Positions 15,508-24,555 of a stretch of 32,572 nt of DNA are shown piece by piece. Positions within the stretch are counted from its first letter, which is position 1. Every line of letters begins with the position of its first letter. The stretch is from Acidobacteriota bacterium (GTDB lineage Bacteria > Acidobacteriota > Vicinamibacteria > Vicinamibacterales > UBA8438), in assembly GCA_002726085.1 (NCBI GenBank), contig PBRZ01000030.1:25500-58071 (forward strand), in the 5' to 3' direction. A program made the translations under genes and the position numbers. The notes beneath the pieces were generated by a model that did not search any database, was not told the DNA's origin, and was given only the letters and a program-made list of their open reading frames with translations.

Positions 15508-18210
15508 ACCGTGTTCGAGCGTGGATCACGCGACTGGTCAACGTGTTGCGCAGGGGGCGCCAGGAGAACGAGCTCGACGCCGAGCTGCAAGCCCACCTGG
15601 AATTGCACATAGACGAGAACCTGCGCGGCGGGATGAGCCCGGCAGAGGCGCGGCGGGTGGCGCACGCTCGGCTGGGCGGCGTCGATCAGGTCAAGGAGCG
15701 GTGCCGCGAGACAAACCTGCTGCGCTGGCTGGGCGGGTCCTGGCTGGACGTCAAGTTGGGCCTCCGCATGCTGCGCAAGTCCTGGGGCCTGACGTTGGTC
15801 GGCGGCCTGGCGATGACGCTCGTGATCGGGATTGGCGCGGGCATTTTCGCAGCCGTCGACATGATGGTTTGGGGAAAGCTGCCCCTGGACGACGGCGACC
15901 GGGTGGTGGCCATACAGACCTGGGATGCGGCGGCGCACCGACGACACGACACGTCGCTGCTCGACTTCGAGCGGTGGCGCGACGATCTGCAGTCGGTGGA
16001 GGACATCGGCGCGTTCCAGACGGTCGAACGCAGCCTGGTCACGACTGACGGGCCGACCGAGTCGGTGTCCATTGCCGAGATGACGGCGTCCGGATTCCAG
16101 CTGGCGCGTGTCCCGCCACTCCTGGGGCGACCGCTTCTCGAAGAAGACGAGCGCGACGACGCCGACCCGGTCGTGGTGATCGGTTACGATGTGTGGCAGT
16201 CGCGGTTTGCGGCCGACCCGGCGGTGGTGGGGCAGACGGTTCGTCTCGGCGGCACGATCCACACCGTGGTCGGCGTCATGCCGGAGGACTTCGCGTTCCC
16301 ATTGAACTACCGTTTCTGGGCGCCACTTCGGGCGGACCGGTCGGGTGATCTGCGGGACGCGGGACCATCCGGCGTCGTCTTCGCCCGACTCGCTCCCGGC
16401 GTCACGTTGGAGGGCGCCCAGGCCGAGCTGACGACGCTCGGATTGCTGCCCTCCGCGAGCGTTCCGGAGACCGACGAACAGCTCCACCCGCGCGCGGTCC
16501 CGTACGCGTTCGCATTTACCGGCGACTTCGAACAAGGGGAGGTTGCTTGGGTGATCCGCCTCATCCTGTTCCTGGTCACCCTGCTCCTCGTCCCCCCTGT
16601 GCAAACATCGCCATCCTGGTCTACGCTCGAACTGTCACACGCTAGGAAGAGTTCGCGGCGCGTCATGCATTGGGCGCGAGCCGTGGCCGCATCGTCGGGC
16701 AGCTCTTCATCGAGGTGCTCGTCCTGGCAGCGGGAGCCACCGGCGTGGCGCTTGTGCTGGTTCGCGAGGGCATCGCGAGAGTGCAGCGCTTCCTGGGGCC
16801 TGAATTACGCGACGGCGCCCCATTCTGGTGGGACTTCACGCTCTCGTTCAGAACGATCCTCTTCGCCGCCGGACTCGCCGTCGTCGCCGCCACGATCGCG
16901 GGTGCCGTGCCGGCTCTCAAAGCGACCGGACGCCGTATCAATCGGGCCTCGGTAGGCTGGGCAGTCGCACGAGCATGCAGCTTGGCGCGACGTGGACCGT
17001 GCTTGTCGTGGCCCAGGTCGCCTTCTCCATGGCCGCCCTACCCGTGGCAGTGGAAATGGCCTATGGAACGGTCCGGTCCGGCATCCTGGGACCCGGCTTC
17101 GCGGCCGAGGAGTACCTGACGGCCCGGGTCATGATGGACCGGGAGACACCGTCGAGCACCGAGGTTGACGCCGAGGCCGGACCGCGCCCGTTCGCCTCTC
17201 GCTTCGGATCCCTTCAGACCGAGCTGGTCCGACAGCTCGAAGCCGAGCCCGAGGTCCTGGCGGTGACAGTGGCGGCGGCAGTGCCCAACGAGGCGCGGCA
17301 GAGGTTCGTCGAGGTCGATGACGTCTCTGCGCCGGAAGAGTCCGTCTTCACGGGCAATCACCTGATCCGATCCCTTCCGGTGGACGACGTCTTCTTCGAC
17401 GTCTACGACCTCCCTCTGCTGACCGGCCGTGGGTTCAACGCCGGAGACTTCGAGCCCGCGCGAGCCGCCGTCGTCGTGAACCGGACCTTTGTGCAGACTC
17501 TACTGGGAGACGGGAACCCGCTCGGCCGCCGCATCCGCTACTTCAACACGGAAAACCCGGACGCTCCGGCGGGTTCGGAGCAGCGCTGGCATGAGATCGT
17601 CGGAGTCGTCGACGACCTTTTTGCGGACACACGCCGGGGCACGATGTTTCATCCCGCGGAGCCTGGACAGATCCACCCGGCGACCTTCGCTTTACGCGTG
17701 GGGTCAAACTCTGCCGGCGTGACGAGCCGGCTCCGGGAGATCACCGCGGCGCTCGACCCGGGCCTGCGCGTGGACGAGGTTCGCTCACTTGATGAGATCC
17801 ACCGCCAGCACCAGGAGGGGAATTACCTCGGCGCGTCCGCTCTGACAGCGGTCACGCTCAGCGTTCTCCTGCTGTCGGCAGCCGGCATGTATGCGCTCAT
17901 GTCCTTCACGGTCAACCAGCGGCGCCGGGAAATCGGCATCCGGTCGGCGCTGGGGGCGCAACCACGCCGCCTCCTGGCGGGCATCTTCAGACGCGCAGCA
18001 GGGCAACTCGCGGTCGGGACCGTCCTCGGCATCCTGGTCGCGACGCTTCTGGATCACTATGTGCCAGCCGAGGAGGCGGGTGGCTGGAACATCCCAGGCG
18101 CTATCCCCGCGGCGGCGACGCTCATGATGGCGCTAGGTCTGTTCGCGGCGCTCGGACCGGCCCGTCGCGGCCTCCGGGTCGAACCGACCGAAGCGCTGCG
18201 GGACTGGTAG
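15504..18210 (+). pseudogene. ADOP permease 1 (MacB/FtsX-like), broken by two frameshifts and a nonsense codon
   Basis: Aligned by eye with the intact paralogues at 18413 and 21626, the full-length gene can be followed across three frames. It starts MNRVRAWITRL with the permease prefix domain, TM1 (WGLTLVGGLAMTLVIGIGAG) and the MacB periplasmic core. At the C-run 16592-16597 one base is missing relative to the paralogues, moving the frame. In the restored frame (CANIAILVYART) a TAG at 16643-16645 stands where ADOP2 and ADOP3 have CAG (Gln in RQEEF). A second single-base loss at 16944-16946 (GGG run) moves the frame again into GSRTSMQLGATW, after which the FtsX C-terminus is intact to 18210. 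Both deletions are in homopolymers, so sequencing error is possible, but the nonsense codon between them favours real decay. Confidence 0.88.
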
Positions 18211-18301
18211 CAAGCCCCTCTTCCTGCTTCAGCCCGCCACATCCGCGATCTTCGCTATCTCAGTGCTCGAGCTGGGGCGGCATGTTGCGCGCTCATTCCT
18301 C

Positions 18302-18360
18302 TTGACATCCCACATGAATCGAGACATACTCCTCTAAGCATCCCACATGGACGGATGTGG
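18302..18360 (+). promoter_or_regulatory. ADOP2 promoter with duplicated operator-like repeat
   Basis: TTGACA (18302-18307), a 17-base spacer and CATACT (18325-18330) form a good promoter. The 11-mer CATCCCACATG occurs twice, at 18306-18316 and 18339-18349, exactly 33 bases apart (three helical turns). The second copy overlaps an inverted repeat CCACAT-N6-ATGTGG (18343-18360). The positions, over the -35 and just after the start, suit a repressor that binds side by side. ADOP2 itself follows after AAAGGA at 18402. Confidence 0.55.
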
Positions 18361-18412
18361 CGCTGCTCTCGAGTGATCGGCAGTTTCGCAGCTCACAGCA
18401 CAAAGGAAACCG

Positions 18413-21160
18413 ATGGCGACGCTCATTCACGTGGTGATGGCACGCATCCGTGGCGCCTTTCGTTCGGGCGATCTCGAAGATGACTTCGACCAGGAGCTGA
18501 CGGCCCACCTGGCGATGGCGGAAGCGGACAAGATGCGGCGCGGGATGACCCGGGAAGAGGCCAGGCGGGTCGCACGTGTGGAGCTGGGCGGACTGACGCA
18601 ACTCCGAGAGGCGAGTCGCGCGGCACGCGGCCTGCCGTGGCTCGGCACCCTCTGGCTGGACGTGAAGCTGGGCGTGCGCATGCTACGCAAGTCCTGGGGG
18701 CTGACGCTGGTTGGGGGCCTCGCGATGACGATCGTGATCGCGATCGCCGCCGGTGCATTCGGCTTCCTTCAGGTGCTCTTCGGGAGCCGGGTGCCGCTGG
18801 ACGACGGTGACCGGGTCGTGGCCCTGCAGACCTGGGACGCGGCAAGGGGCCGCCCGCACGGTACTGCGCTGCCCGACTTCGAGCGGTGGCGCGACACGGT
18901 GCGGTCGGTCACCGACGTCGGCGCGTTCCGGACGGTGAGACGCAGGCTGGTCACCGGGGTCGTCCCGGCGCCAGCTGTGCTGGCGGACGGCACCGAGCCG
19001 CTGGTGTCGATCGCCGAGATGACCGCGTCGGGCTTCCAACTGGCTCGAGTGGCGCCGCTACTGGGACGGCGGCTCGTCAGGGATGACGAGCGGCCTAGCG
19101 CGATTCCAGTCGTGGTGATCGGCTACGACGCGTGGCAATCGCGGTTCGCCGCCGATCCGGAAGTGGTGGGACGGCGCGTGCGATTGGACGACTCGGTCCA
19201 CACCGTGGTCGGAGTCATGCCGGAGGACTTCGCGTTTCCGGTGGCCCACCGTTTCTGGACTCCGCTCCGCGCGGGCTCGTCCGACGATCCGCTGGACCAG
19301 GGGCCGAACGTTGTCGTCTTTGGCCGCCTCGCACCCGGCATCACGCGGGAAGGTGCTCAGTCCGAGCTGACGACCATCGGGCTGCTCCCCGCCGCCGACG
19401 ATCTGGAGCCTACGGCCCAACTCCAGCCTCGGATCGCGCCATATCCGCGGGCGTTCGGCGCCAACATCGAGCCCTGGATGGCCGGCCTCATCGTCTTCCT
19501 GGTCAGCCTGCTCCTCGCCCCGCCGTGCGCAAACATCGCCATCCTGGTCTATGCCCGCACCATCACCCGTCAGGAGGAGTTTTCCACCCGCTATGCGTTG
19601 GGTGCGAGCCGTGGCCGCATTGTCGGTCAGCTCTTCGTCGAGGCCCTCGTCCTCGCGTCTGCGGCAGCCGGTGTCGCGCTCATGCTGGTGCACCTGTCCT
19701 TTCGACGGGTGGAATTCAGCACGAGTTACAGTCCCGGCACTTCCCCCTTTTGGATGGACTTCAGCCTGTCGCCCATGATGGTGCTCTTCGCCGCGGGGCT
19801 CGCGCTGTTCGCCGCCGCGATCGCCGGTCTCGTGCCAGCCCTCCAGGCGACCGGGCGGCTGATGCAGGCCGGGCTCCACGCGTTGGGGAGCCGCACACGC
19901 ATGCAACTCGGTGCGACCTGGACCGCGCTTGTCGTCGCTCAGGTTGCTCTCGCGCTGGCGGTGCTGCCATCGGCGGCCGAGCTGGCATGGGGGTTGCTGC
20001 GGCCGGGCATCCTGGGTCCAGGATTCGCGGCAGAAGAGTTCCTGACGGCCCGGCTCAAGTTGGACCAGGGGATACTGCTCAGCGGGGGAGCCAACCGCCG
20101 CGCTGCCGGCGCACGCTTCGCCGACCTCCAAGCCGAGTTGGTGCGACAGCTCGAAGCCGAGCCTGGTGTTCTGGGCGTGAGTGTGACGGCGGCTGTGCCC
20201 GGCAACCTCGACCAGCGGGGAGCGCTCGTCGAGATCGATGGCGTGCCGTCGCGCACGATCAGCTTGAGCTCCGGTCACGAAGTCACGTTCCTTCCGGTGG
20301 ACGACGCGCTGTTCGACCTGTTCGACACGCCGCTCCTGGCGGGCCGCCTCTTCGATGCCAGCGACGTGGCTCCAGAGCAAGCCACGGTGATCATCAACCG
20401 GACCTTCGCGCAAGACATTCTCACCCTGAGCGACCGTAATCCCCTGGGTCTACGGGTCCGCTACTTTCGAGGGCAAGGCATTGCACGAAATGGGAGCGCC
20501 AGCAGGAACAGCGGCCAGACGGCTGAATTGGGCCCCTGGTATGAAATCGTCGGGGTCGTGGATGACCTCCCCGCCAACACGAACACACACTGGATGTATC
20601 ACCTCCTGGTCCCCGAACAGATGCGCTTGGTGACACTGGCGCTACGACTGGATGCGAGACACGCCGACCTCACGGCTCGGCTCCGGGAGATGACAGCCGC
20701 GTTGGATCCGGCGCTGCGTGTAGACCAGATCCGTCCGCTCGATGAGTTCTACCTGCAGCAAAGCGAGTTCAGCATTGCGGGGGCCTTCGCACTGGCGGTG
20801 GTCACGCTGAGCGTCCTGCTGCTCTCAGCGGCCGGCCTGTACGCGCTGATGGCGTTCACCGTCAACCAGCGCCGTCGCGAAATCGGAATCCGATCGGCGT
20901 TGGGGGCCCAACCGCAGCGGCTCCTTGTCGGCATCTTCCGCCGGGCGCTGGGCCAGGTCGCGATCGGGGCCCTTGTCGGCCTGCTGATGGCGTTCGTCCT
21001 CAGCAAGTACCTGATGATCGAAGAATTGGGCGGCTGGGCCGTTCCGGGTGTGGTTCCGGCCGCAGCGATCTTCATGCTCGGCGTCGGCCTTCTCGCGGCC
21101 GTCGGACCAGCCCGTCGCGGGCTCAACATCGAACCGACTGAGGCACTGCGAGACGGCTAG
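18413..21160 (+). CDS. ADOP permease 2 (acidobacterial duplicated orphan permease)
   Basis: 915 residues. Order: cytoplasmic permease prefix helix bundle (1-90, with FDQELTAHLAMAEADK and EEARRVARVELGG), TM1 (about 95-120), a large MacB-type periplasmic domain (LPDFERWRDTVRSV, ASGFQLARVAPLLGRRL, VVIGYDAWQSRFAADPEVVG, VVGVMPEDFAFP), FtsX helices (WMAGLIVFLVSLLL, EEFSTRYALGASRGRIVGQL), a second periplasmic domain and a C-terminal FtsX domain ending LNIEPTEALRDG. No ATPase gene is nearby, as usual for TIGR03434-type proteins; how they are energised is not known. Unlike its neighbours it lacks an adjoining padR gene and has its own promoter at 18302. It resembles ADOP3 closely from the first residue, indicating tandem duplication. 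Confidence 0.93.
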   Translation: MATLIHVVMARIRGAFRSGDLEDDFDQELTAHLAMAEADKMRRGMTREEARRVARVELGGLTQLREASRAARGLPWLGTLWLDVKLGVRMLRKSWGLTLVGGLAMTIVIAIAAGAFGFLQVLFGSRVPLDDGDRVVALQTWDAARGRPHGTALPDFERWRDTVRSVTDVGAFRTVRRRLVTGVVPAPAVLADGTEPLVSIAEMTASGFQLARVAPLLGRRLVRDDERPSAIPVVVIGYDAWQSRFAADPEVVGRRVRLDDSVHTVVGVMPEDFAFPVAHRFWTPLRAGSSDDPLDQGPNVVVFGRLAPGITREGAQSELTTIGLLPAADDLEPTAQLQPRIAPYPRAFGANIEPWMAGLIVFLVSLLLAPPCANIAILVYARTITRQEEFSTRYALGASRGRIVGQLFVEALVLASAAAGVALMLVHLSFRRVEFSTSYSPGTSPFWMDFSLSPMMVLFAAGLALFAAAIAGLVPALQATGRLMQAGLHALGSRTRMQLGATWTALVVAQVALALAVLPSAAELAWGLLRPGILGPGFAAEEFLTARLKLDQGILLSGGANRRAAGARFADLQAELVRQLEAEPGVLGVSVTAAVPGNLDQRGALVEIDGVPSRTISLSSGHEVTFLPVDDALFDLFDTPLLAGRLFDASDVAPEQATVIINRTFAQDILTLSDRNPLGLRVRYFRGQGIARNGSASRNSGQTAELGPWYEIVGVVDDLPANTNTHWMYHLLVPEQMRLVTLALRLDARHADLTARLREMTAALDPALRVDQIRPLDEFYLQQSEFSIAGAFALAVVTLSVLLLSAAGLYALMAFTVNQRRREIGIRSALGAQPQRLLVGIFRRALGQVAIGALVGLLMAFVLSKYLMIEELGGWAVPGVVPAAAIFMLGVGLLAAVGPARRGLNIEPTEALRDG

Positions 21161-21198
21161 ACCCGCGATTTGATTGTGTTGGGTGCGGGCGGTGGGTC

Positions 21199-21230
21199 TA
21201 GCGGGCCTGAAGGCCCTTGCTACCGTTTTT
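21199..21230 (+). terminator. Rho-independent terminator after ADOP2
   Basis: A stem TAGCGGGCC / GGCCC-tt-GCTA (21199-21222) with a TGAA loop and a two-base bulge is followed within 3 bases by a run of five T (21226-21230). It lies 38 bases after the ADOP2 stop and 48 bases before padR2, so it should separate the two transcription units. Confidence 0.65.
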
Positions 21231-21277
21231 ATCCGGGGCTGATATCGGCCACCCGCTCGAATTGGGGAGAACACAGC

Positions 21278-21622
21278 ATGACGGACACGCGGTCACCAAT
21301 TTTGCAAGGCACGCTCGACCTGATGGTGCTCAAGACATTGGAGCAGCTGGGTCCACTGCACGGCTACGGCATTGCGCGTCGTATCGAGCAAGTCGGGCAG
21401 GATGCGCTCGTCGTCAATCAGGGAACCATCTATCTGTGTCTGGTCCGTCTCGTCCAGAAGAAGTGGATCACGGCAAAGTGGGGCACCTCCGACAACAACC
21501 GCAAGGCGAAGTTCTATTCAGTGACGAAGGCTGGCAAGAAACAGCTACAGGCAGAAACGGAAAACTGGGAACGCATCTCTGGCGTCATCGGCCGGGTGCT
21601 GCAACCGGCGGAGCGGAGCTGA
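21278..21622 (+). CDS. PadR family transcriptional regulator (padR2), ADOP-associated
   Basis: 114 residues, preceded by GGGGAGA (21264-21270). The winged helix is like padR1 (QGTLDLMVLKTLEQLGPLHGYG, ARRIEQVG, wing NNRKAKFYSVTKAGKKQL). The recognition segment is unusual: NQGTIYLCLVRLVQKKWI has Leu-Cys where family members have Pro-Ala (GTIYPALxRLEQ), so the turn before the recognition helix is altered. The operator choice may therefore have changed or the protein weakened. The stop lies 3 bases before ADOP3, giving a tight two-gene operon. No clear palindrome like that of padR3 is seen upstream; the terminator of ADOP2 fills part of the leader. Confidence 0.9.
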   Translation: MTDTRSPILQGTLDLMVLKTLEQLGPLHGYGIARRIEQVGQDALVVNQGTIYLCLVRLVQKKWITAKWGTSDNNRKAKFYSVTKAGKKQLQAETENWERISGVIGRVLQPAERS

Positions 21623-21625
21623 CCG

Positions 21626-24337
21626 ATGGCGACCCTGTTTCGTGTCGTGCTGGCACGCATACGCGCCTGCTTTCGCTCGGGCGATCTCGACCGCGACTTC
21701 GACCAGGAGCTGGCCACGCATCTGACCATGGCGGAAGACGACAAGCGTCGACGCGGCATGACACGGGCACAAGCCCGGCGGGAAGCTCGCGTGGAGCTGG
21801 GGGGCGTGACCCAGCTGCGAGAAGCCAGCCGCGCGGCACGCGGCCTGCCGTGGCTTGGCACGTTCTGGCTGGACGTGAAGCTGGGCATCCGCATGCTACG
21901 CAAGTCGTGGGGGCTGACGCTGGTTGGGGGTCTGGCGATGACGGTCATGATCGCGATCGCCGGGGGCGCTTTCAGCTTCTTCGACACCGCCTTCAGAAGT
22001 CAGCTGCCACTGGACGAGGGCGACCGGGTCGTGGCGCTCATGACCTGGGATGCGGAGACGAACCGGCGGCGGAGCCCATCGCTTCCCGACCTCGAGCGCT
22101 GGCGCGAGGAGGCCCGTTCGCTGGAGGACATCGGCGGGGTCCAGACTATCGAGCAAGGCCTGGCCATCGCGGACGGTCCGGCCGAACCGGTGGCCGTCGC
22201 CCAGATGACCGCGTCCGGATTTCAGCTGGCGCGCGTGCCGCCGCTGCTGGGCCGCCCGCTCGTCGCGGAGGATGAGCGCGACGACGCCGCTCCGGTGGTG
22301 GTGATCGGTCACGAGGCGTGGCGCACAAGGTTCGCTTTCGACCCTTCCTTGGTCGGACGACAAGTTCGGCTCGACCGCACACTGCATACCGTGGTCGGCG
22401 TCATGCCGGAGGGTTTCGCGTTCCCTGTGAACCATCGTTTCTGGACACCGCTTCGGGTCGACCCGTCGCGCTATGCGAGGAACGCCGAGCCGGCGGTGTT
22501 CGGCTTTGCCCGGCTCGCGCCCGACGCCACGCTGGCGGGCGCCCAGGCTGAGCTTGCGACCCTCGGCGTACTGCCGCCGGTCACCGTGACAGAGACCGAC
22601 GAGCAGCTCCATCCCAGAGTGGCGCCCTATTCGCTCGCGCTGGTCAGCACCGGTGAGGAGAACCTACCGGTGTTCGCCGGTCTCGTCCTGCTGATCGTCA
22701 CGTTGCTGATGGTGCCGCCCTGCGCGAATGTCGCCATCCTGGTCTACGCCAAGACCGTTGCGCGGCAGGAGGAGTTCGCCACACGGTACGCCCTCGGCGC
22801 GAGCCGCGGCCGCATCGTCGCCCAGCTCTTCGTCGAGATGCTCCTGCTCGCGACAGGGGCCGCGGGCGTTGCGCTCGTGGTCGTGCGCCTGACCGGCGAG
22901 TACCTCCAGAGCATCATCACCATGACCAATGGGGTCCCCTTCTGGTTCGACTTCGGCAACCTCTCCATCGGGACCGTGCTCTTTGCCGCCGGACTGGCCG
23001 CGCTTGCCGCCACCTTAGCGGGTGTCGTGCCGGCTCGGCGGGCTACCGCCCGTCTCATGCAGTCTGGGCTCCGAGCGCTGGGGGGGCGCACCGGTATGCA
23101 GCTCGGCACGACCTGGACGGCCCTGGTCGTCGCCCAGGTCGCCTTCTGTCTGGCGATCTTACCGGTCGCCGCGGAACTGGCCTGGGGCACCCTTCGACCC
23201 AGCATCCTGGGACCCGGGTTCGCCGCCGATGAATTCCTGACCGCCCGGCTCGCCTTGAACGAAGTCCCGCGGACACGGCCAAGTCTTGAGATCGACGTCC
23301 CTGTGCGCCCGATCGCCTCCCGCTTCGCGGACCTCCAGGGCGAGCTTGGCCAGCGCCTGGAGAGCGAACCCGGCATCTCAGCGCTGACCGTCTCGGCGAC
23401 CATGCCCGGCAGCGAGCCGTGGGCCATCGTCGAGCTCGACGGGGTCAGTGCCCTCCAGCCGCCAGGCGGCGGCCCGATCGACGACTCGGACATCACGGTC
23501 TTGTTCAATCGGGTGGACGACGTTTTCTTCGACACCTTCGAAGTGCCTCTCCTGGCCGGCCGTGGCTTTTCGGCCGACGACTTCGCACTTGGGCGCACTG
23601 CGGTCATTGTCAACCGGATGTTTGCCCAGCAGATTGTCGGTGACGGCCCGCCGTTGGGTCGCCGGATTCGCTACGTCCGGTCGGCGGCCGGGTCCAGCTC
23701 TGAATCGGACCCTTGGTATGAAATCGTCGGGGTCGTGGATGACCTCCCGGCCAACACGTACAGACGCCGGCTGTATCATCCGATGGCCCCGGGCGAGGTG
23801 AACCCGGTGAGTATCGCTCTACGCGCTGGGCCCACCTCGGCCAACACGGCGGCGCGCGTTCGAGAGTTGACGACGGCGCTGGACCCGGCCCTGCGAGTGG
23901 ACGAGCTCAGGCCGCTGGACGAGGTCTACCTCCAGTACCAACGCGGCAACAACATCGGGGCCTACATGCTCGCGGCAGTGGCGGTGAGCGTACTCCTTCT
24001 CTCGGCGGCCGGTATGTACGCGTTGATGTCCTTCACTGTCGCTAGACGTCGGCGGGAGATCGGCATCCGGACAGCACTGGGGGCGCAACCGACTCGCCTG
24101 CTGGCGGGCATCTTCAAGCGCGCGCTGACCCAGGTCGCGGTCGGGGCCGGTGCCGGCGCTCTTGCAGCGCGTCTTCTCGGCATCTACCTGCCAATCGAGG
24201 AAATGGGCGGCTGGAGCGTCCCAGGCATCCTCCCCGCCGCCGCGACGCTCATGGTCGTGGTGGCGGCATTCGCCGCGATCGGACCGGCCCGTCGCGGCCT
24301 CCGAATCGAACCGACCGAAGCGCTACGAGACGGCTAG
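21626..24337 (+). CDS. ADOP permease 3 (acidobacterial duplicated orphan permease)
   Basis: 903 residues with the same domain order as ADOP2: prefix domain (FDQELATHLTMAEDDKRRRGM), TM1 (WGLTLVGGLAMTVMIAIAGG), MacB periplasmic core (SLPDLERWREEARSL, ASGFQLARVPPLLGRPL, VVGVMPEGFAFPVNHRF), central FtsX helices (EEFATRYALGASRGRIVAQL), a second periplasmic domain and the C-terminal FtsX domain (RRRREIGIRTALGAQPTRLL) ending LRIEPTEALRDG. It is intact and directly follows padR2. A 7-base inverted repeat (ggcgggc 24337-24343 / gcccgcc 24363-24369) lies just beyond the stop, without a T run. Transport substrate and energy source are unknown for the family; antimicrobial or lipoprotein traffic is only an analogy to MacB and LolC. 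Confidence 0.93.
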   Translation: MATLFRVVLARIRACFRSGDLDRDFDQELATHLTMAEDDKRRRGMTRAQARREARVELGGVTQLREASRAARGLPWLGTFWLDVKLGIRMLRKSWGLTLVGGLAMTVMIAIAGGAFSFFDTAFRSQLPLDEGDRVVALMTWDAETNRRRSPSLPDLERWREEARSLEDIGGVQTIEQGLAIADGPAEPVAVAQMTASGFQLARVPPLLGRPLVAEDERDDAAPVVVIGHEAWRTRFAFDPSLVGRQVRLDRTLHTVVGVMPEGFAFPVNHRFWTPLRVDPSRYARNAEPAVFGFARLAPDATLAGAQAELATLGVLPPVTVTETDEQLHPRVAPYSLALVSTGEENLPVFAGLVLLIVTLLMVPPCANVAILVYAKTVARQEEFATRYALGASRGRIVAQLFVEMLLLATGAAGVALVVVRLTGEYLQSIITMTNGVPFWFDFGNLSIGTVLFAAGLAALAATLAGVVPARRATARLMQSGLRALGGRTGMQLGTTWTALVVAQVAFCLAILPVAAELAWGTLRPSILGPGFAADEFLTARLALNEVPRTRPSLEIDVPVRPIASRFADLQGELGQRLESEPGISALTVSATMPGSEPWAIVELDGVSALQPPGGGPIDDSDITVLFNRVDDVFFDTFEVPLLAGRGFSADDFALGRTAVIVNRMFAQQIVGDGPPLGRRIRYVRSAAGSSSESDPWYEIVGVVDDLPANTYRRRLYHPMAPGEVNPVSIALRAGPTSANTAARVRELTTALDPALRVDELRPLDEVYLQYQRGNNIGAYMLAAVAVSVLLLSAAGMYALMSFTVARRRREIGIRTALGAQPTRLLAGIFKRALTQVAVGAGAGALAARLLGIYLPIEEMGGWSVPGILPAAATLMVVVAAFAAIGPARRGLRIEPTEALRDG

Positions 24338-24375
24338 GCGGGCAGTCGCGACGAAACACCGAGCCCGCCGCCGCG

Positions 24376-24507
24376 CTAACCGTTTGCCCGTAGCACATCG
24401 CTCGGCTCGACCCGGAGCGCGCGCGTCCGCGCGACGCACGCGATTAAGCACAGCCCCATCATGAGTTGCGCGTAGGCCACGACCAGCCCGGCTTCGCTTA
24501 CGGTCAT
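24376..24507 (-). pseudogene. C-terminal stub of an FtsX/MacB-like permease
   Basis: The minus strand encodes MTVSEAGLVVAYAQLMMGLCLIACVA, a membrane helix, then RTRALRVEPSDVLRANG and a stop. 'ARxALRVxPxxxLRxx' is the standard last line of FtsX-domain permeases (compare RRGLRIEPTEALRDG in ADOP3). Nothing upstream on that strand continues the permease; folD lies there in the opposite direction. It is therefore the remaining ~40 residues of a deleted permease gene, facing the ADOP array. Confidence 0.6.
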
Positions 24508-24555
24508 CGCACGCTGCGCGCAGATCCCATCGCCTCGACCGCCCGATGTGCAATC

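Noticed and set aside
19058-20413. 451-codon open frame on the minus strand
   Set aside because: It is antisense to the conserved ADOP2 gene, and its sequence is His/Arg/Gly-rich shadow with no family match. Similar long antisense frames at 1117-2241, 4680-6011, 10484-11482 and 15399-16604 are rejected for the same reason.
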